NCBI GenBank assembly: GCA_020726505.1
Contig: JAHLEZ010000022.1
Location: 930,001 to 994,000 of the forward strand
Direction of reading: 5' to 3'
Length of the DNA stretch: 64,000 bases
From: Leptodontidium sp. MPI-SDFR-AT-0119
Lineage: Eukaryota; Ascomycota; Leotiomycetes; Helotiales; Leptodontidiaceae
Shown: positions 1 through 11,422 of the stretch, in pieces
Layout of the letters: each line of letters begins with the position of its first letter
Numbering within the stretch: the stretch's first letter is position 1
The notes under the pieces: model-generated
Seen by the model: the letters and a program-made list of their open reading frames with translations, nothing else
Databases searched by the model: none
Told to the model about the DNA's origin: nothing
Position numbers and translations under genes: made by a program

Positions 1-1
1 G

Positions 2-127
2 GCGGTGGGTATGGGTGGGACGGAGATTGTGGGGGGGATTTTGGAGGGGGTCAGGGAGGGTGCGAGAGAGTTCGTTGAAACGGGCTTGGAGAGTGCTTTG
101 CAGTACGCTGCTGCGTTGGCGGCGTGA
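2..127 (+). CDS. 3' end of an upstream gene (partial)
   Basis: An open frame enters from the left edge and runs 41 codons to TGA at 125-127. The product tail has helical, amphipathic character (EIVGGILEGVREG early, ESALQYAAALAA at the end) with no recognisable domain. It is the most coding-like frame at this edge and points toward wc-2, so the two genes would be convergent. The family cannot be named from so short a tail; it could also be chance, since the stretch is very G-rich. Confidence 0.45.
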   Translation, partial: AVGMGGTEIVGGILEGVREGAREFVETGLESALQYAAALAA

Positions 128-679
128 TGATGGTGGTGTGTTTTGTTGTTGTTGTTGTTTTTGTTGTGATATAAAGGGAAATCTCGCTTGAGGTGGATGA
201 CTGACTGGGGTCTTTGGCGTTTCGGTGCAAAGAGCATAGGATTGGCGTATTCACTCTCTCACTCACTCACCCACTCATGTGCTCTGCAATTTTGGTTTTG
301 GTTAAATTTCGTTTTCCTTTGGTACTCGTAAGCAAATTAATCATCAATCAATGATAAATCAAGCAAAGCAAGCAACGCAAGCAACGCAAGCAAGCGAGCG
401 AGCAAAAGAACCCCCCCCCCTCCCCCCGATTTCCAAACGCCTGTCCTGTGCTTAAAGCTCCATTACCCGTTTCCTGGTATACCGTAAGAACAAAAAAAAT
501 CAAGGCGAACCCCCCGCCCGGTACGCCGTCCATTTTCTTAAAGGATATTGAAACCCGGCCGCTCCCAGTTAGCATACGAGTACGAAAGTTGATTCGCGCT
601 AGCCATGTTCGTTCGACACCTGCTGAAATGCAAACGCCGAAATCAGACGGACAATTCACTAGGTCTTGGTGAGGAGTTA
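128..679. other. intergenic, 3' flanks
   Basis: Convergent 3' flanks of the partial gene and wc-2. It holds a GTT-rich run near 141-165, a CAAG/CAACG-type short repeat and a C tract (listed separately). No further gene is visible. Confidence 0.6.
361..427. repeat. AAGC-type microsatellite followed by C tract
   Basis: Imperfect AAGC/AACGC units run from 361 to about 405, followed by a C tract at 411-427 broken by a single T. It lies in the 3' flank of wc-2. Confidence 0.8.
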
Positions 680-2280
680 TCACACGGTTCCGGGTGTATT
701 GCTGGGTGGCGTGGGTGAGATGTGTGGTCCTTTCTTCTTTTCTTTCTTTGCCCAGCGGAGACCGCATGCGTTGCAGAGGGTCTTGGGTCCGGTTGGTCCT
801 TTCCGCCATTCGGGTGAATCGAGAGTTCCTTCATAGAGTGTAAGCACTGAAAACGTTGGAGATCTTGGAGACGCATACCACAATCCGTACAAACATACTC
901 ATCCGGTAGCTTGATCTTCTTCGTCTTCTTGTCTGCTCTTCCGTCTTTGTCGACAGGTATTGCGATTCCGGCATCTCCTCGAATAAGAACTGGGCTTTGA
1001 TCTCCGGTGCTGATTCCTCGACTTCTCTCTCCGTCTTGGTAGCGTAGACCCGTGAGCATCTCAATCGTTTCGATATGTGTAGCTCCTTCGTAGCGAGCCA
1101 TCTTATCATTGATCGAATCCGGTCTGCTTCCGGCATTGGCATCCGCCAGGTTTTGTGTTGTAAGAGCAGGATTGAGGGTCGGTTTCGCCGGCGGCGGCAT
1201 TGCTAAGGCATCTGGATTCATGGTGTGCATTGATGTGCTAACAGATCCCATGGTATCCGTCTCTTCGGAGGGCTGATCCGATCGGGCTTCTTGACTCTTT
1301 AACCAGTTCTGGTGTAATTCATCGGCTTCCTCTGCCTCTTCTCGTTTCAAGTCATCAATACGCTTCCTTAACCGCTCGTTTTCGATCTTATGTTCCAGAA
1401 ATGAGTCCAGTAGAGCTGCATTCTTGGTTGGATATGGTCGAGCCATCATAAAGAACCCTCGACAGAACCCGGATGCATTGACTGGTCCTGTATATTGTGC
1501 AGCCTCGGACGTAAGATGTGGATGGCCATGAGATTCGAATATGGTATAGGTATCGTCCTTCCTCCGAAATCGATAGAAGAACCGAAGAGGATTCCCACTT
1601 GCAATAGATTCATTGAACTCCCGTACAAAGATCCCACTGTCATCCGGATGTATGAAGTCGACTATGAATTTCCCCACTAGCTCATCTCGAGGATATCCCG
1701 TCAACTGCTCTCCACTCGGGGAGAGGTATACAATCCGACCGTCCGGAGTCAAGATGTGCAAGAAGTCCTTCAATTCCTCTACCACCCTCTGTGACCAGTT
1801 CCTCCTCTTTGTAAACTCCGTCAGTGTGCTGCCACCACTCAAAGTCGACTGTGCTCCAAACCCGGTAGGCAACGGTCCAGCGCCCGCACCAGTCATTGGA
1901 TTATCCACAGGACTTGATATCAGCCCTCCCGCCTCATCTCCGTCGCCGTTATGTTGGTGCGTGCCGGAGGTTATTTGCGCATAGCCCTTCTGCCCATTTC
2001 GGTTGTCGAGTCCGTTGAGATCGAGCTGGCTGGGCATGTTATCGTAATCATCAAGCATCCCGTCTTCTAGCATGCCGCTCATAGACGTGTCGTTTCCATT
2101 GGGAGCTGCCTTGAGGGGGAGATGATTAGCATGTCGCAGCGGCAAATGAAGAGGCATATCTACCTGCGAGGCTGACAGTCCCCCAGAAAGGCTGTCCATG
2201 GCGGCCAAGTTTGAATAGTACATGGACGGATCCATGTTGAGGGCGTTGGGATTCATCGGAGAAGCGTGCGAGAGGGACAT
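680..2280 (-). CDS. wc-2: White collar 2-like PAS/GATA photoreceptor partner
   Basis: Predicted WC-2, which pairs with the flavin photoreceptor WC-1 in the nucleus to activate light- and clock-controlled genes. Two exons, 2280-879 and 828-680, are joined across a 50-nt GTATGC...AAG intron at 829-878, giving 516 aa (Neurospora WC-2 is about 530). A PAS domain spans about residues 165-275 (from [20 protein letters not shown] onward). A C-terminal GATA-type finger is C464-x2-C467-x18-C486-x2-C489 with the core DSPEWRKGP and the tail [12 protein letters not shown] charged coiled segment follows the PAS domain (about residues 295-325). The intron cuts the glycine codon right after the second zinc cysteine, so an unspliced message reads a frameshifted, finger-less tail. 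It is divergent from rad50. The family is certain; the start is the first Met of the frame. Confidence 0.95.
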
Positions 2281-2973
2281 GCTCTATACAAGGTCGCATT
2301 CGAGGTGGTGAAGGCCAAGATGCCTTATGCGGACCTGTATAGTGAGAGTGGTACTGGTGTGGTGCTGTTGTGATCATAGCGAGGGAGCGAGCGAACGCAA
2401 GTGCAGTTGCGCCTGTGATATTGATTGAAGGTTTGGCTGGGGCTGGGTTGGGCCGGGTGTCGGGTGTCGGGGCACCAGGCCAGGGATCCGGCGGGAGAGT
2501 TAGTGTGTATGAGGTGGAGGTGAGGTGGGCTGGGCTGGGGTGTATTCGACCTCTTCCTGTAAGGGTGGACAGTGGACAATGGAGGGAATGATCGATCGCC
2601 TACGCGAGATGTCGCAGAGAGGTACAGTAAATTGAATCGAACTTAATTCCTTGACGAGGCTGCAGCCTTTTCCGTGAATGAATCGCCTCTTTGGGCTCGG
2701 CGACGGTTCTATTTATTGCCCATCGCTACAGCGGCGTTCTGCCAGCCAAATTTCTTTCCACTTTAGCGGTGTCACGTGCTCTGGAGCCTTGCAAACGCGA
2801 CTCTCCCGAATTAGGCGCGTCTCGCTTTCGGAGTCAACCTCGAAATCTACATTAAAGTCAACATCCTCCACCCCATCCCCTCCTCGCCCCCCAACCAAGA
2901 ATCTCGACAACACCGACCTTCTATGGTATCGACGAAGGAACCACACCAAAAAGGATAGGAAGTATCCGTCGAT
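2281..2973. promoter_or_regulatory. shared divergent promoter region of wc-2 and rad50
   Basis: A 0.69-kb region between two divergent start codons. It contains GATCGATC at 2590-2597 and TGATCATAG near 2371, GATC-core elements like those bound by White Collar complexes. No gene is supported here: an upstream in-frame extension of rad50 from about 2678 is possible in principle but has no conserved content. The assignment as a promoter is inferred from position. Confidence 0.55.
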
Positions 2974-5900
2974 ATGTAAGTAGTACCCTCCGCATTTCAT
3001 GCACCATTCACAGCTAACTATCACAGGTGTAAGTTCAACAAACGGATCTAGCCTGGATATTGCAATACTGACTGCGCTCTAGCTTCCATTACTAAACTCG
3101 ACATCAGAGGGTAAGATATCCCTTGCATACATCCATCTGCCAATAGCTAACCTTGCAACTACAGAGTGCGCTCCTTTGATTACATGGACCACCAAACCAT
3201 CCAATTTCATGCCCCTCTTACCCTTATTGTCGGAATCAACGGATCTGGCAAGACAGTACGTGGATCACATCATAGCTACAATACACCGTGTGTTAACATG
3301 CGCAGTCTATCATCGAATGCCTCAAGTTTGCTACGACTGGTATCCTCCCACCGAATAGCAAGGGTGGCGCATTCATTCATGACCCAAAGGTACATCCCCT
3401 CCACATAACGCATACCGCACTTACTGATTTTGCATAGCTATCTGGAGTTAAAGAAGTGATGGCGCAGGTCAAGCTTGGTTTCCATAACGCATCTCAGGCG
3501 AAGCTCGTCGTGAATCGAAGTCTCTCCCTCACCGTTGCGAAAGCTACCGTCAAGCAAAAGACGCTCGAATGCAACCTCCTCATCAAGGCCAGAAATGGTG
3601 AACGAACCTCCATATCCACAAAGGTTAGCGAGTTGGATAAGATTGTGCCACAACATCTAGGAGTCTCCCCTGCCATTCTAGAGGCTGTCATTTTCTGCCA
3701 CCAAGATGAATCTCTTTGGCCCATGAGCGAACCATCCAAACTCAAGGTCCGATTCGACGAAATCTTCGAGGCTCAGAAGTACACAAAGGCTATCGAAAAT
3801 ATTATCAAGATTGGCAAGCTTCAGAAGATCGAACTTGGCAAGCTCAAGATTCATGAAGCCAACTTCAAGGATCTCAAGGACAAGGCAGAACGCGTGAAGC
3901 AGAAATCATACGACCTACAGGCAGAAATCGATGCCCTCGAGATCAAGCAGCAATCCTTGAAGGTGGAAATCATCGAGGCTGAAAAGGTATCAGCTGAGAA
4001 GCATCGCCTTAAGGCTGAAGCCCATGGTCTTGCAGCCAAGTTGGAGCAGAAGCGAAACCATGCCGAGTTTCTTGAGAGCTCTCTGGAGAGTTTGAGAACC
4101 AATTTGGTGGAGCTTAAGGAATCCGATGAGTGGCTTGAGTCGACTCTTAGCCAGTATGAAGAGCGCATGGCTCAATATCGAGAGCAAGAGAACAGCTACA
4201 TCGAGCAGTATCAACAGCTTCTCGACGAAGCCAAGTCCTGCCGAGGTCGCATCTCTCAGAAGGAGATAGAGCAGGGACAGCATCAGGCTACGAAGCAGAC
4301 TTTTGAGCAGAACTTGGTTCAACGTGTTAATCTTATCCAGGAGACTGCGCGAGAGTATTCCCTTCGTGGCTATGACGGCGATCTTGACGATAGCCAGATC
4401 AGCGACTTCCTGCAGAGAGTTGACAAGCTTCTTCGGGATAAGGGCCGTGAATTAGAGAGTGTGAAGAAGGCCACCGCTGACGAGTCGCGACAAACCCAAA
4501 GCACTTTGACGCAGCTCGACAATCGAAAGGCCACCCTCAACCAGCAAAAAGTCACTGCTAGCCAGGCAATCACGGCAAATGACAAGAAGATCCGATCCAG
4601 ACAAGCTGAGATGACAAACGTCCACATGGACGAAGGGGCAAAGGCAAAGCTTGATGCTGCTCTCGGCGATGCGGAAGAACGTCTGACAAAGGCTAATAGT
4701 GACTGGGATGCAGCTTCATGGGATCAAAACCTGAAGGTCGAAAAGGCAAATCTCAAGGAATTGGAGCATGAGGCCACCAGATTGGGCGAGGAGCTTTTCC
4801 AGATCAACAAATTGGCCAAGGACCGCGCTGCACTCGAATATGCAAAGAAGGAGGCAAAGAGTGCCAGCAAGTCCCTCGAGACCATGGTGTCTACGCACAA
4901 GGATCAGCTAAACGATTTGATTGGTGAAAACTGGACCCCTGATAACCTTCTGGAGGAGTACGAAGCCGTCCTCGAGCAACGAACTCGCACCCTCAAGGAC
5001 CTGAAGTCCCAGCAAGATTCCGCCGTCCAACAGCTCACGCAGACTGAATTCGAGCTCAAGACAGCCCGCTCAACTGTCACGAAGAAGAAGGCTGAGCTGG
5101 CAAAGAATCAAACCAAGGTCCTTGCCTCCATCACTGATGATCAATTCAATCCAATCACCTCACTGGAGCAATTCAAGGAGGAGTATGAAGCTTTGAAGAA
5201 GGATTACGCCGACCACAAAAACGGTTTAGCTGGCACAAGTGCACTCTTGAGCATGTACACCCAATTTCTCACCTCGGTCAACTCAAAGGATTGCTGCCAG
5301 CTTTGCGAGCGAGCTTTTACCGACCAGAAGCAGCGTCTCCATGCAGCAGCGAAGCTAGAGAAGCTGGTGGCTAAGCAAGACGAGGCTGACAAGAAGAAGG
5401 ATTTGGAGGAAGTTGAGGGATTGTTCAAGACAGCTGAGGCAGTTCGTCCTCTTTACGACGTTTGCATGAAGCTACGTGACATCGAAATTCCATCTCTTGA
5501 AAAGGAAATCAAGCGACTGGAGGCTGAGAAGACTTCCCGGGTTTCAACCACCGAACGGCAGGATCGGTTGTTCAATGATGAAGAATCCGCCAAGAGAGAT
5601 GTTGAGGCCCTGAGCAAGACTGTTAGCGATATCGCCTCATACAATCGTGAAATCTCCAAGCATGAGAAAGAGATTACCCGGCTTGCATCACAAGAGACTT
5701 TCTCTAGCTCTATGTCCATTGAGGAGATTCGCGAAAAGTCCGATGCCTGCAATGGTAAGATCAGAATTCTCAAGAGCAAGACCGAGAAGATGGATGCAGA
5801 CAAGGAAAGTGCAAGAGTCGAAATTGTTACTTTGGAGAAGCAAGTTGGAAACTTCTCCCAACAACTTGCCAGTGCCAAGCATCTCTTGGAGAAGAAGCAG

Positions 5901-7216
5901 ACCCTTGCTGTCGCAATTGAGGAACTTCGCGACTCTAACAATCAACAACGCGGCGTCATCAGCAAGGCTGACAGTGAGCTTGAGTCCCTTGAGCCCCAGT
6001 TTGCCAAGGCCACTGCCCAGCATGAAGATGTTCAGCGACGAGGCAATGCTAAGGCCAAAGAGGTTCAAGCTGACAAGGACAATCTCTCCCGAACCGTCAA
6101 TCGATTCAAGCTCGTTGAAGATGCTATCAAGTCTTACATCGAGAATGATGGACCAGGAAAGATTGAGGCTTGTGAGCGATCGATCAAGCTTCTCAAGAAG
6201 GAGCTGGATCGCAACGAAAAGGAAACCCTTCAAGTCACTAAGAAATCCAATGACCTGAAGACTCAACTCGCGGATGGTGATAATACCAAGAGAAGCATCC
6301 AAGACAACATCAGGTTCCGAAAGTCGGTCAAAGATCTAGAAACTGTGAACGATGATATCGCTGAACTGGAGACCCACAACGCCACCGACGACTACCAGCG
6401 ATATCTTCGTGAAGCTAATGCCGCCGACAAGCGTCTTGCAAAGCTGACTGCTGAGCGAGGTCCAATCATCGGATCCATGCACGCCAAGGATGAAGACCTT
6501 GGAAAGATCATGACTGAGTGGGAAATCGACTACAAGGATGCTGCCGCCAACTATCGCAAGGCCCATGTTGAAGTTGAGACTACCAAGGCTGCGATTGATG
6601 ATATGCAGAAGTGCTCCAAAGCACTAGACAATGCTATCATGCAATTCCACAGTGTCAAGATGGAGGAGATCAACAGCATTGCTGCTGAGCTTTGGCAAAA
6701 GACATATCAAGGCACCGATGTGGACACTATCATGATCAAGTCCGAGAATGACAACCCATCAGCATCTACGAGAAGAAATTTCAATTATCGTGTCGTCATG
6801 GTCAAGCAGGAGGCTGAGATGGACATGCGTGGTCGTTGCAGTGCTGGTCAGAAAGTTCTGGCTTGCATCATCATTCGTCTTGCTCTCGCGGAGTGTTTTG
6901 GAGCCAATTGTGGAGTAAGTTCTCCTTCTTTGATTACATCGTTTCCTACTAACAAATTTCCAAGGTCATCGCTCTTGACGAACCCACTACCAACCTGGAT
7001 CAGGATAACATCAAGGCTCTGGCCCAGTCACTACACTTGATTATCGAGAGTCGTAGACACCAGCCGAACTTCCAGCTGATCATCATCACCCACGACGAGG
7101 AGTTTTTGAAGGAGATGAAGTGTTCCGATTTCACCGAAACATACTACCGCGTTTCGAGAAACGCTGCGCAGAAGAGTGAGATTGAGAGACAGAGCTTGAC
7201 GGATTTCATGGGATAG
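2974..7216 (+). CDS. rad50: Rad50 DNA repair ATPase
   Basis: SMC-like ATPase of the Mre11-Rad50-Nbs1 complex: double-strand-break sensing, resection, telomere and checkpoint functions in the nucleus. Best model has seven exons: 2974-2975, 3027-3028, 3083-3110, 3165-3255, 3306-3389, 3438-6914 and 6965-7216, giving 1311 aa (yeast and human 1312). Walker A GINGSGKT is at residues 34-41; long coiled coils flank the zinc hook C689-Q-L-C692; the signature region [11 protein letters not shown] lies near residue 1197; Walker B and D-loop [11 protein letters not shown] start near 1230; a His-loop ITHDEE follows. All later junctions keep phase and have CTAAC- or CTGA-type branch sites. The start is odd: A-T ends one exon and a 2-nt exon G-T is flanked by two complete introns, restoring Met-Ser-Ser-Ile-Thr-Lys-Leu. 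Treating 2976-3082 as one intron instead gives a frame without a conserved start. Confidence 0.96.
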
Positions 7217-8093
7217 AGTCTCAATGGCGCATTTTCAAGGCGTCTACCTCTGGAGTACTGGGGTTTACGGAAAGGTTACTGGTCATGGATGGGGCGTTTA
7301 TGTGCAGCGATTTTTTCATTAGAGTGACAAAAATGGTGCACGGGTATGAATAACATGGCATGGGCATAGCTACGGCGTTAGCTTCTTGGTGTATTTTGCT
7401 TTTCACCTGGGGTAATACTTGTACAATTAGCGATCTGGGGTCTTTTAGAGTCCTTTTATTTGATGCGAAATTCCTCGCATTCTGTTTCTCTGTGCTTTTG
7501 ACTTGACTTGCTTCCTTGTTTCTTTTAGTCTGTTCTGCAAATTGCAACCCTTCAAGTAGTGGCTATCTTGAAGACAGCCAAACGACCGGTTGCGTACTTA
7601 ACAGCCCTCGCCACGTCCATCCCAAGTCCTACAACTTCATGCTAGTGCATACCTAACGACGACGCGACCATGGTCTTCACACTGACAGACAGATCTAGTA
7701 GTATTTCTAGACACTGGTCAAGTTGTCGTTGGCTTTACCTACAGTACTGTACATATTTGGGTTCCAGTGCTACAACTCTGAAGGCATGGGATAAAATGTA
7801 AATATTGAAAATAAAGTCGTATCCCAAATCTCAATGAGAACTTAAGTTGATGTGGGAATTTGTGAGGATTTTGGCGAACTCTGCTTCGTCATTTTCTCAA
7901 ATGGGTGGGTGATTGGAGCACACAAATGAGAAAGTGGTGACCCGTGCCCGTGTCCACCGTTAGTGTCAACTTGAGATCTCAGCCTCGCCAACCTCCCAAC
8001 TACATACCTATCTCACTTCACCTTACTGTCACGAATCTGTATTCCTGACAGTAGCAACCCGTCTTGAACATTGCGTCCTCATAAAAACGCGAG
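7217..8093. other. intergenic between rad50 and the HET gene
   Basis: The rad50 3' flank and the upstream region of the HET gene, moderately AT-rich. No coding frame with plausible composition and no RNA gene is seen. Confidence 0.6.
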
Positions 8094-10174
8094 ATGTCGT
8101 TCTGCATACCATGCCAATCATTCGGAGCCTGGATCCTCACCAAACGTGTCGAAAATCTCGCACGATACTTCAAGACTTCGTATGACATGAAATGGGAGGC
8201 AGCAGATGAGGCTGGCAAAGACCCTCGACTAGCATTTCAACACCATGCAGATGACAATGAGCTCTTAGAAGCAGCCAAGGCTGGCTGTCCCCTCTGTGGC
8301 CTTCTCCAGGAGCTCCGATCAGCTCGATTGCTGGATCGGATTCATTCTCAAAATGCCGGTAGCTCTAGACCCTTCAAGTTTCAAATATCCCCTGCAAGAA
8401 TAAATACAAGTCTACGTTACATCAGTATCGATAATTCAGAATCAGTTGAATTGGAGATCTACTCGCGAAACTCGGTTTCGGATATTTGGGGCTCAAAGGA
8501 CCACCATCCCACCCACCCACTGCTTGCTGGTACGGTGGATTGGATTAATATCCGGATCAGAGAGTGCGTGAGCGATCACGAAGAGTGTAACCAGCAAGTC
8601 AATCCATATGTTCCTACCAGGCTCCTGCATGTTGGCCAAGAAGATGGATCGGAAGAGCCATATCTTGTGGAAAAGGACGACATGGTCTTCGTCGAAAATC
8701 TTCATACCTCGCTACCATCTGGTGGGGCGACAACTCCTATTCTTTACGCGGCTCTGAGCCACTGTTGGGGAACGACGGCACACTGCAAAACCACAAAGGC
8801 TACACTTTCTGAGAGAAAGGCCTGTATCCCAATGTCAAGTCTCAACAGAACTTTTGCAGATGCGGTGACGGCGACCCGCGCCCTTGGTCTGAAATATCTA
8901 TGGATTGATTCTCTGTGCATTATACAAGACTCAGTACAGGACTGGGAGAAGGAATCTGCTACCATGTGCTGGGTGTATGGAAGTGCTTATGTCAATATTG
9001 CTGCAAAATCAGCTAGTGATGGTGATACAGGATTCCTCCATACAAGACCGATTGTGGATATGTGTAGTATGAAACCGGCGGCTGGAAAAACGAATTGTCT
9101 ACTTGGCGACTTCTGGATAAGACCTGAACGCAGAGAGTCTCAATCACAGACAGACAGCAAGCTATCTAGCCGGGCATGGTGCTACCAAGAGATGCTGCTC
9201 ACACCACGCATTCTTAGCTTCGAGGCCAACCACATCACGGTGGAATGCCGACTAAGTTTCAGAGCAGAAGGGGACCAACGACCGAGATTGAGAGGGTTTG
9301 GGGATACGAAAAAAGAAAATTTCTCTCGGATAGTGACACAGCCCATCACCAGTGACGAAGAACGGCGAATTGCATTCACCACATGGAAACTAATCGTAGA
9401 GGAGTACTCCGGTAAAGACTTGACTTTTGAAAGGGACAAACTCCCTGCTATCTCTGGTGTAGCGAGTCAGTTTGGGGCGGCCATCAAAAGTAGGTATCTT
9501 GCTGGTCTATGGGAGGGTGACCTTCTTGGGAGTCTTTGCTGGGTATCAATTGCACACGAAATCGAAGTAAAGGCCGGGACTTACAGAGCGCCAAGTTGGT
9601 CGTGGGCTTCACAGGTCAGGAATTCCCCGCCTTGTCTTCTCAAAGCCTTGGGGAGCCGAATCCCATTGATTCGTGACCTTTCATCAATCTCCTGACATCG
9701 CGGCTGGATATTTGGGTATCTAAAAACACGTGCTAATATTTAAAATAGGTCTCAGCTGTATATTATTACCTATTTGCAACAGATACCTGGGACGCCGAAA
9801 TCCTCGACTGCTCTGTAGATTTGGTGTCCGATGAATATGGGCAAGTGAAAGACGGTTCAATAAGTCTTCGCGCTACAGTTTTAGCAGGTACATTGACTCT
9901 AACGCCATTTGTTGATCCTGACGCGAATCGGCCATGGTATATGTTTTCCACGGGAGACGACGAGACCGCCCCAGTTTACTGTCCCCTTTTCCGTCTTGAT
10001 GACCTAGCGAGGAATTTCTCTGGGACGGTTCAGTCGTGGATGTGTCACTTGGGAGACGGTAGAGTTCTTGTTCTGAAGAAGTTGGATGGAGGTCTGTATC
10101 AGAGGTTTGGTTTCTTTTGGGGGTGGGACTATGACTGGAGTTGTGTGGAGCGGGTTGTGGTTACAATTATTTAG
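8094..10174 (+). CDS. HET-domain protein (heterokaryon incompatibility type)
   Basis: Fungal HET-domain protein of 648 aa. Proteins with this domain trigger programmed cell death in vegetative incompatibility, and many paralogues have unknown partners. Two exons, 8094-9614 and 9749-10174, are joined in phase 0 across a 134-nt intron (GT...TAG, branch-like TGCTAAT). A CPLC motif lies in the N-terminal third. The HET domain starts near residue 218 with YAALSHCWGTT, continues through ALGLKYLWIDSLCIIQD and YGSAYVNIAA, and ends around SSRAWCYQEMLLTPR. YRAPSWSWAS sits just before the intron, as is common in this family. The longish intron has a weak donor (GTCAGG), so retention would truncate the protein by about 115 residues. 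No fused STAND or ankyrin module is seen. Confidence 0.92.
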
Positions 10175-10219
10175 GACACCGCACTTGATTCTACAGTAGA
10201 GTGATGTACTTAGCTGGAT

Positions 10220-10492
10220 ATGTGGTATGGTAAGATTATTGTGAGGACCTTGGGAATACCTGTCGAGAATTCAGGGAAGAGGAGTGTTTATCTGATGACG
10301 AGCGGTGGGTTTGGTGGGAATGGAGTGGAGGGGGTTCTTACGACGAAGAAGACGGTGTTAGGGGCTTTGTTCTGTGTTGATGATAAGTTAGTGGGACTTC
10401 ATCAGGAGAAATTCATGGCTGAATTGAGAAGTCGGGATGCGGGGAGTATGGTTTGGGATAGGCTGATGAAGGTGTTGGGACCTCATTTGTGA
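10220..10492 (+). CDS. hypothetical short ORF downstream of the HET gene
   Basis: A 90-codon frame starting ATGTGGTATGG, 45 bases after the HET stop. The product is not low-complexity (GKRSVYLMTSGGFGGNG, later LGALFCVDDKLVGLHQEKF) but matches nothing I recognise. It may be 3'-UTR sequence, a decayed C-terminal exon, or a small gene. Support is only length and composition. Confidence 0.2.
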   Translation: MWYGKIIVRTLGIPVENSGKRSVYLMTSGGFGGNGVEGVLTTKKTVLGALFCVDDKLVGLHQEKFMAELRSRDAGSMVWDRLMKVLGPHL

Positions 10493-11422
10493 GATGATAG
10501 GGGAGGTGCAGGTGTTTGTTTGTACCCTTCCACTGGATATATAGATAGCTATGAAGTCAGATGAATCGTACGTAGTAGAGGAGACTTCCCCGTGAGCGGG
10601 CCTGAATTCAAAAAGTAGCATCCCGGGTTCCCGTTGAGTCTGGCTTATTTTCAGCGCGACGTTGACCTCGCTTAAAACAGTGGAGAAAGTGTAAACACAA
10701 CAACGCCGCCAATGAAAAAAGTTTACAGTCCCCAAATACGCTTCTCCCGAATTACCAAAAAGAAGACGAAAAAAGGTAAATCATTTGAAAGGGGGATTTT
10801 TAGTTCAAACGGCAAAAACTCAGAGGGGACCGGAAGCTCAGTCCACAACGTAGAACAACCGGGCGGAACCGATTTGTTTATAGTTGGCCATCGACGGGAT
10901 TTTACCCTGCGCTCTCCCAACTAACTTATGCTTCAGAAGGGTGCACTACACGGTTGACGGTTAAGCCAAACGTGAACGCCGATTATGATGTGGAAGTGCT
11001 TGTTTGGTTATATAAAGGACGTGGTTTGGTTGGTGTTTTGGTAGGGTCTCGCTTGAGTTGGCTGGGGCCCGACTTTTTGCCTTGATGCCGTGAGGGCGGT
11101 GACGATGTACTGTTGGAGGTGAGCTTGTTAATACGGAGATGATCGAGTTATGGTGTAAATTGTGACTATGCGCCATAATCCTCGCATTTGGATGTCCCTT
11201 GACTATACTTTGGCGCGACTTGATGGTCCGATTTCAATCCTTTTCATCTCCTTCTATAACTTCTGGTGCCGACTCCTGAGGAACTGGAAATGAGCTCTTT
11301 CCACCCCACTAAAAAGAGACTAGATACTTCAGACTGGCCGTAGTATCTGGGTGCTCTTTTGCCAACGCTGATTCAGATCGGTCCACGATACAAGAGCTAG
11401 GCTTCCTCTGACCTGCCCTCAA
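10493..11422. other. intergenic, no gene seen
   Basis: Several short frames on both strands overlap one another and look like chance. No domain, splice series or RNA gene could be supported. Confidence 0.5.

Noticed and set aside
643..828. Read-through tail of wc-2 in the first exon's frame
   Set aside because: It lacks the second half of the GATA finger; the conserved DSPEWRKGP to [11 protein letters not shown] sequence is in another frame beyond a standard intron.
2678..2983. N-terminal extension of rad50
   Set aside because: It can be joined in frame by a 107-nt intron but has no conserved content and gives Rad50 about 100 extra residues.
5453..6302. Long open frames on both strands within rad50
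   Set aside because: They are shadows of the rad50 coiled-coil coding frame, with Leu/Ser-rich composition expected from complementing Glu/Lys codons.
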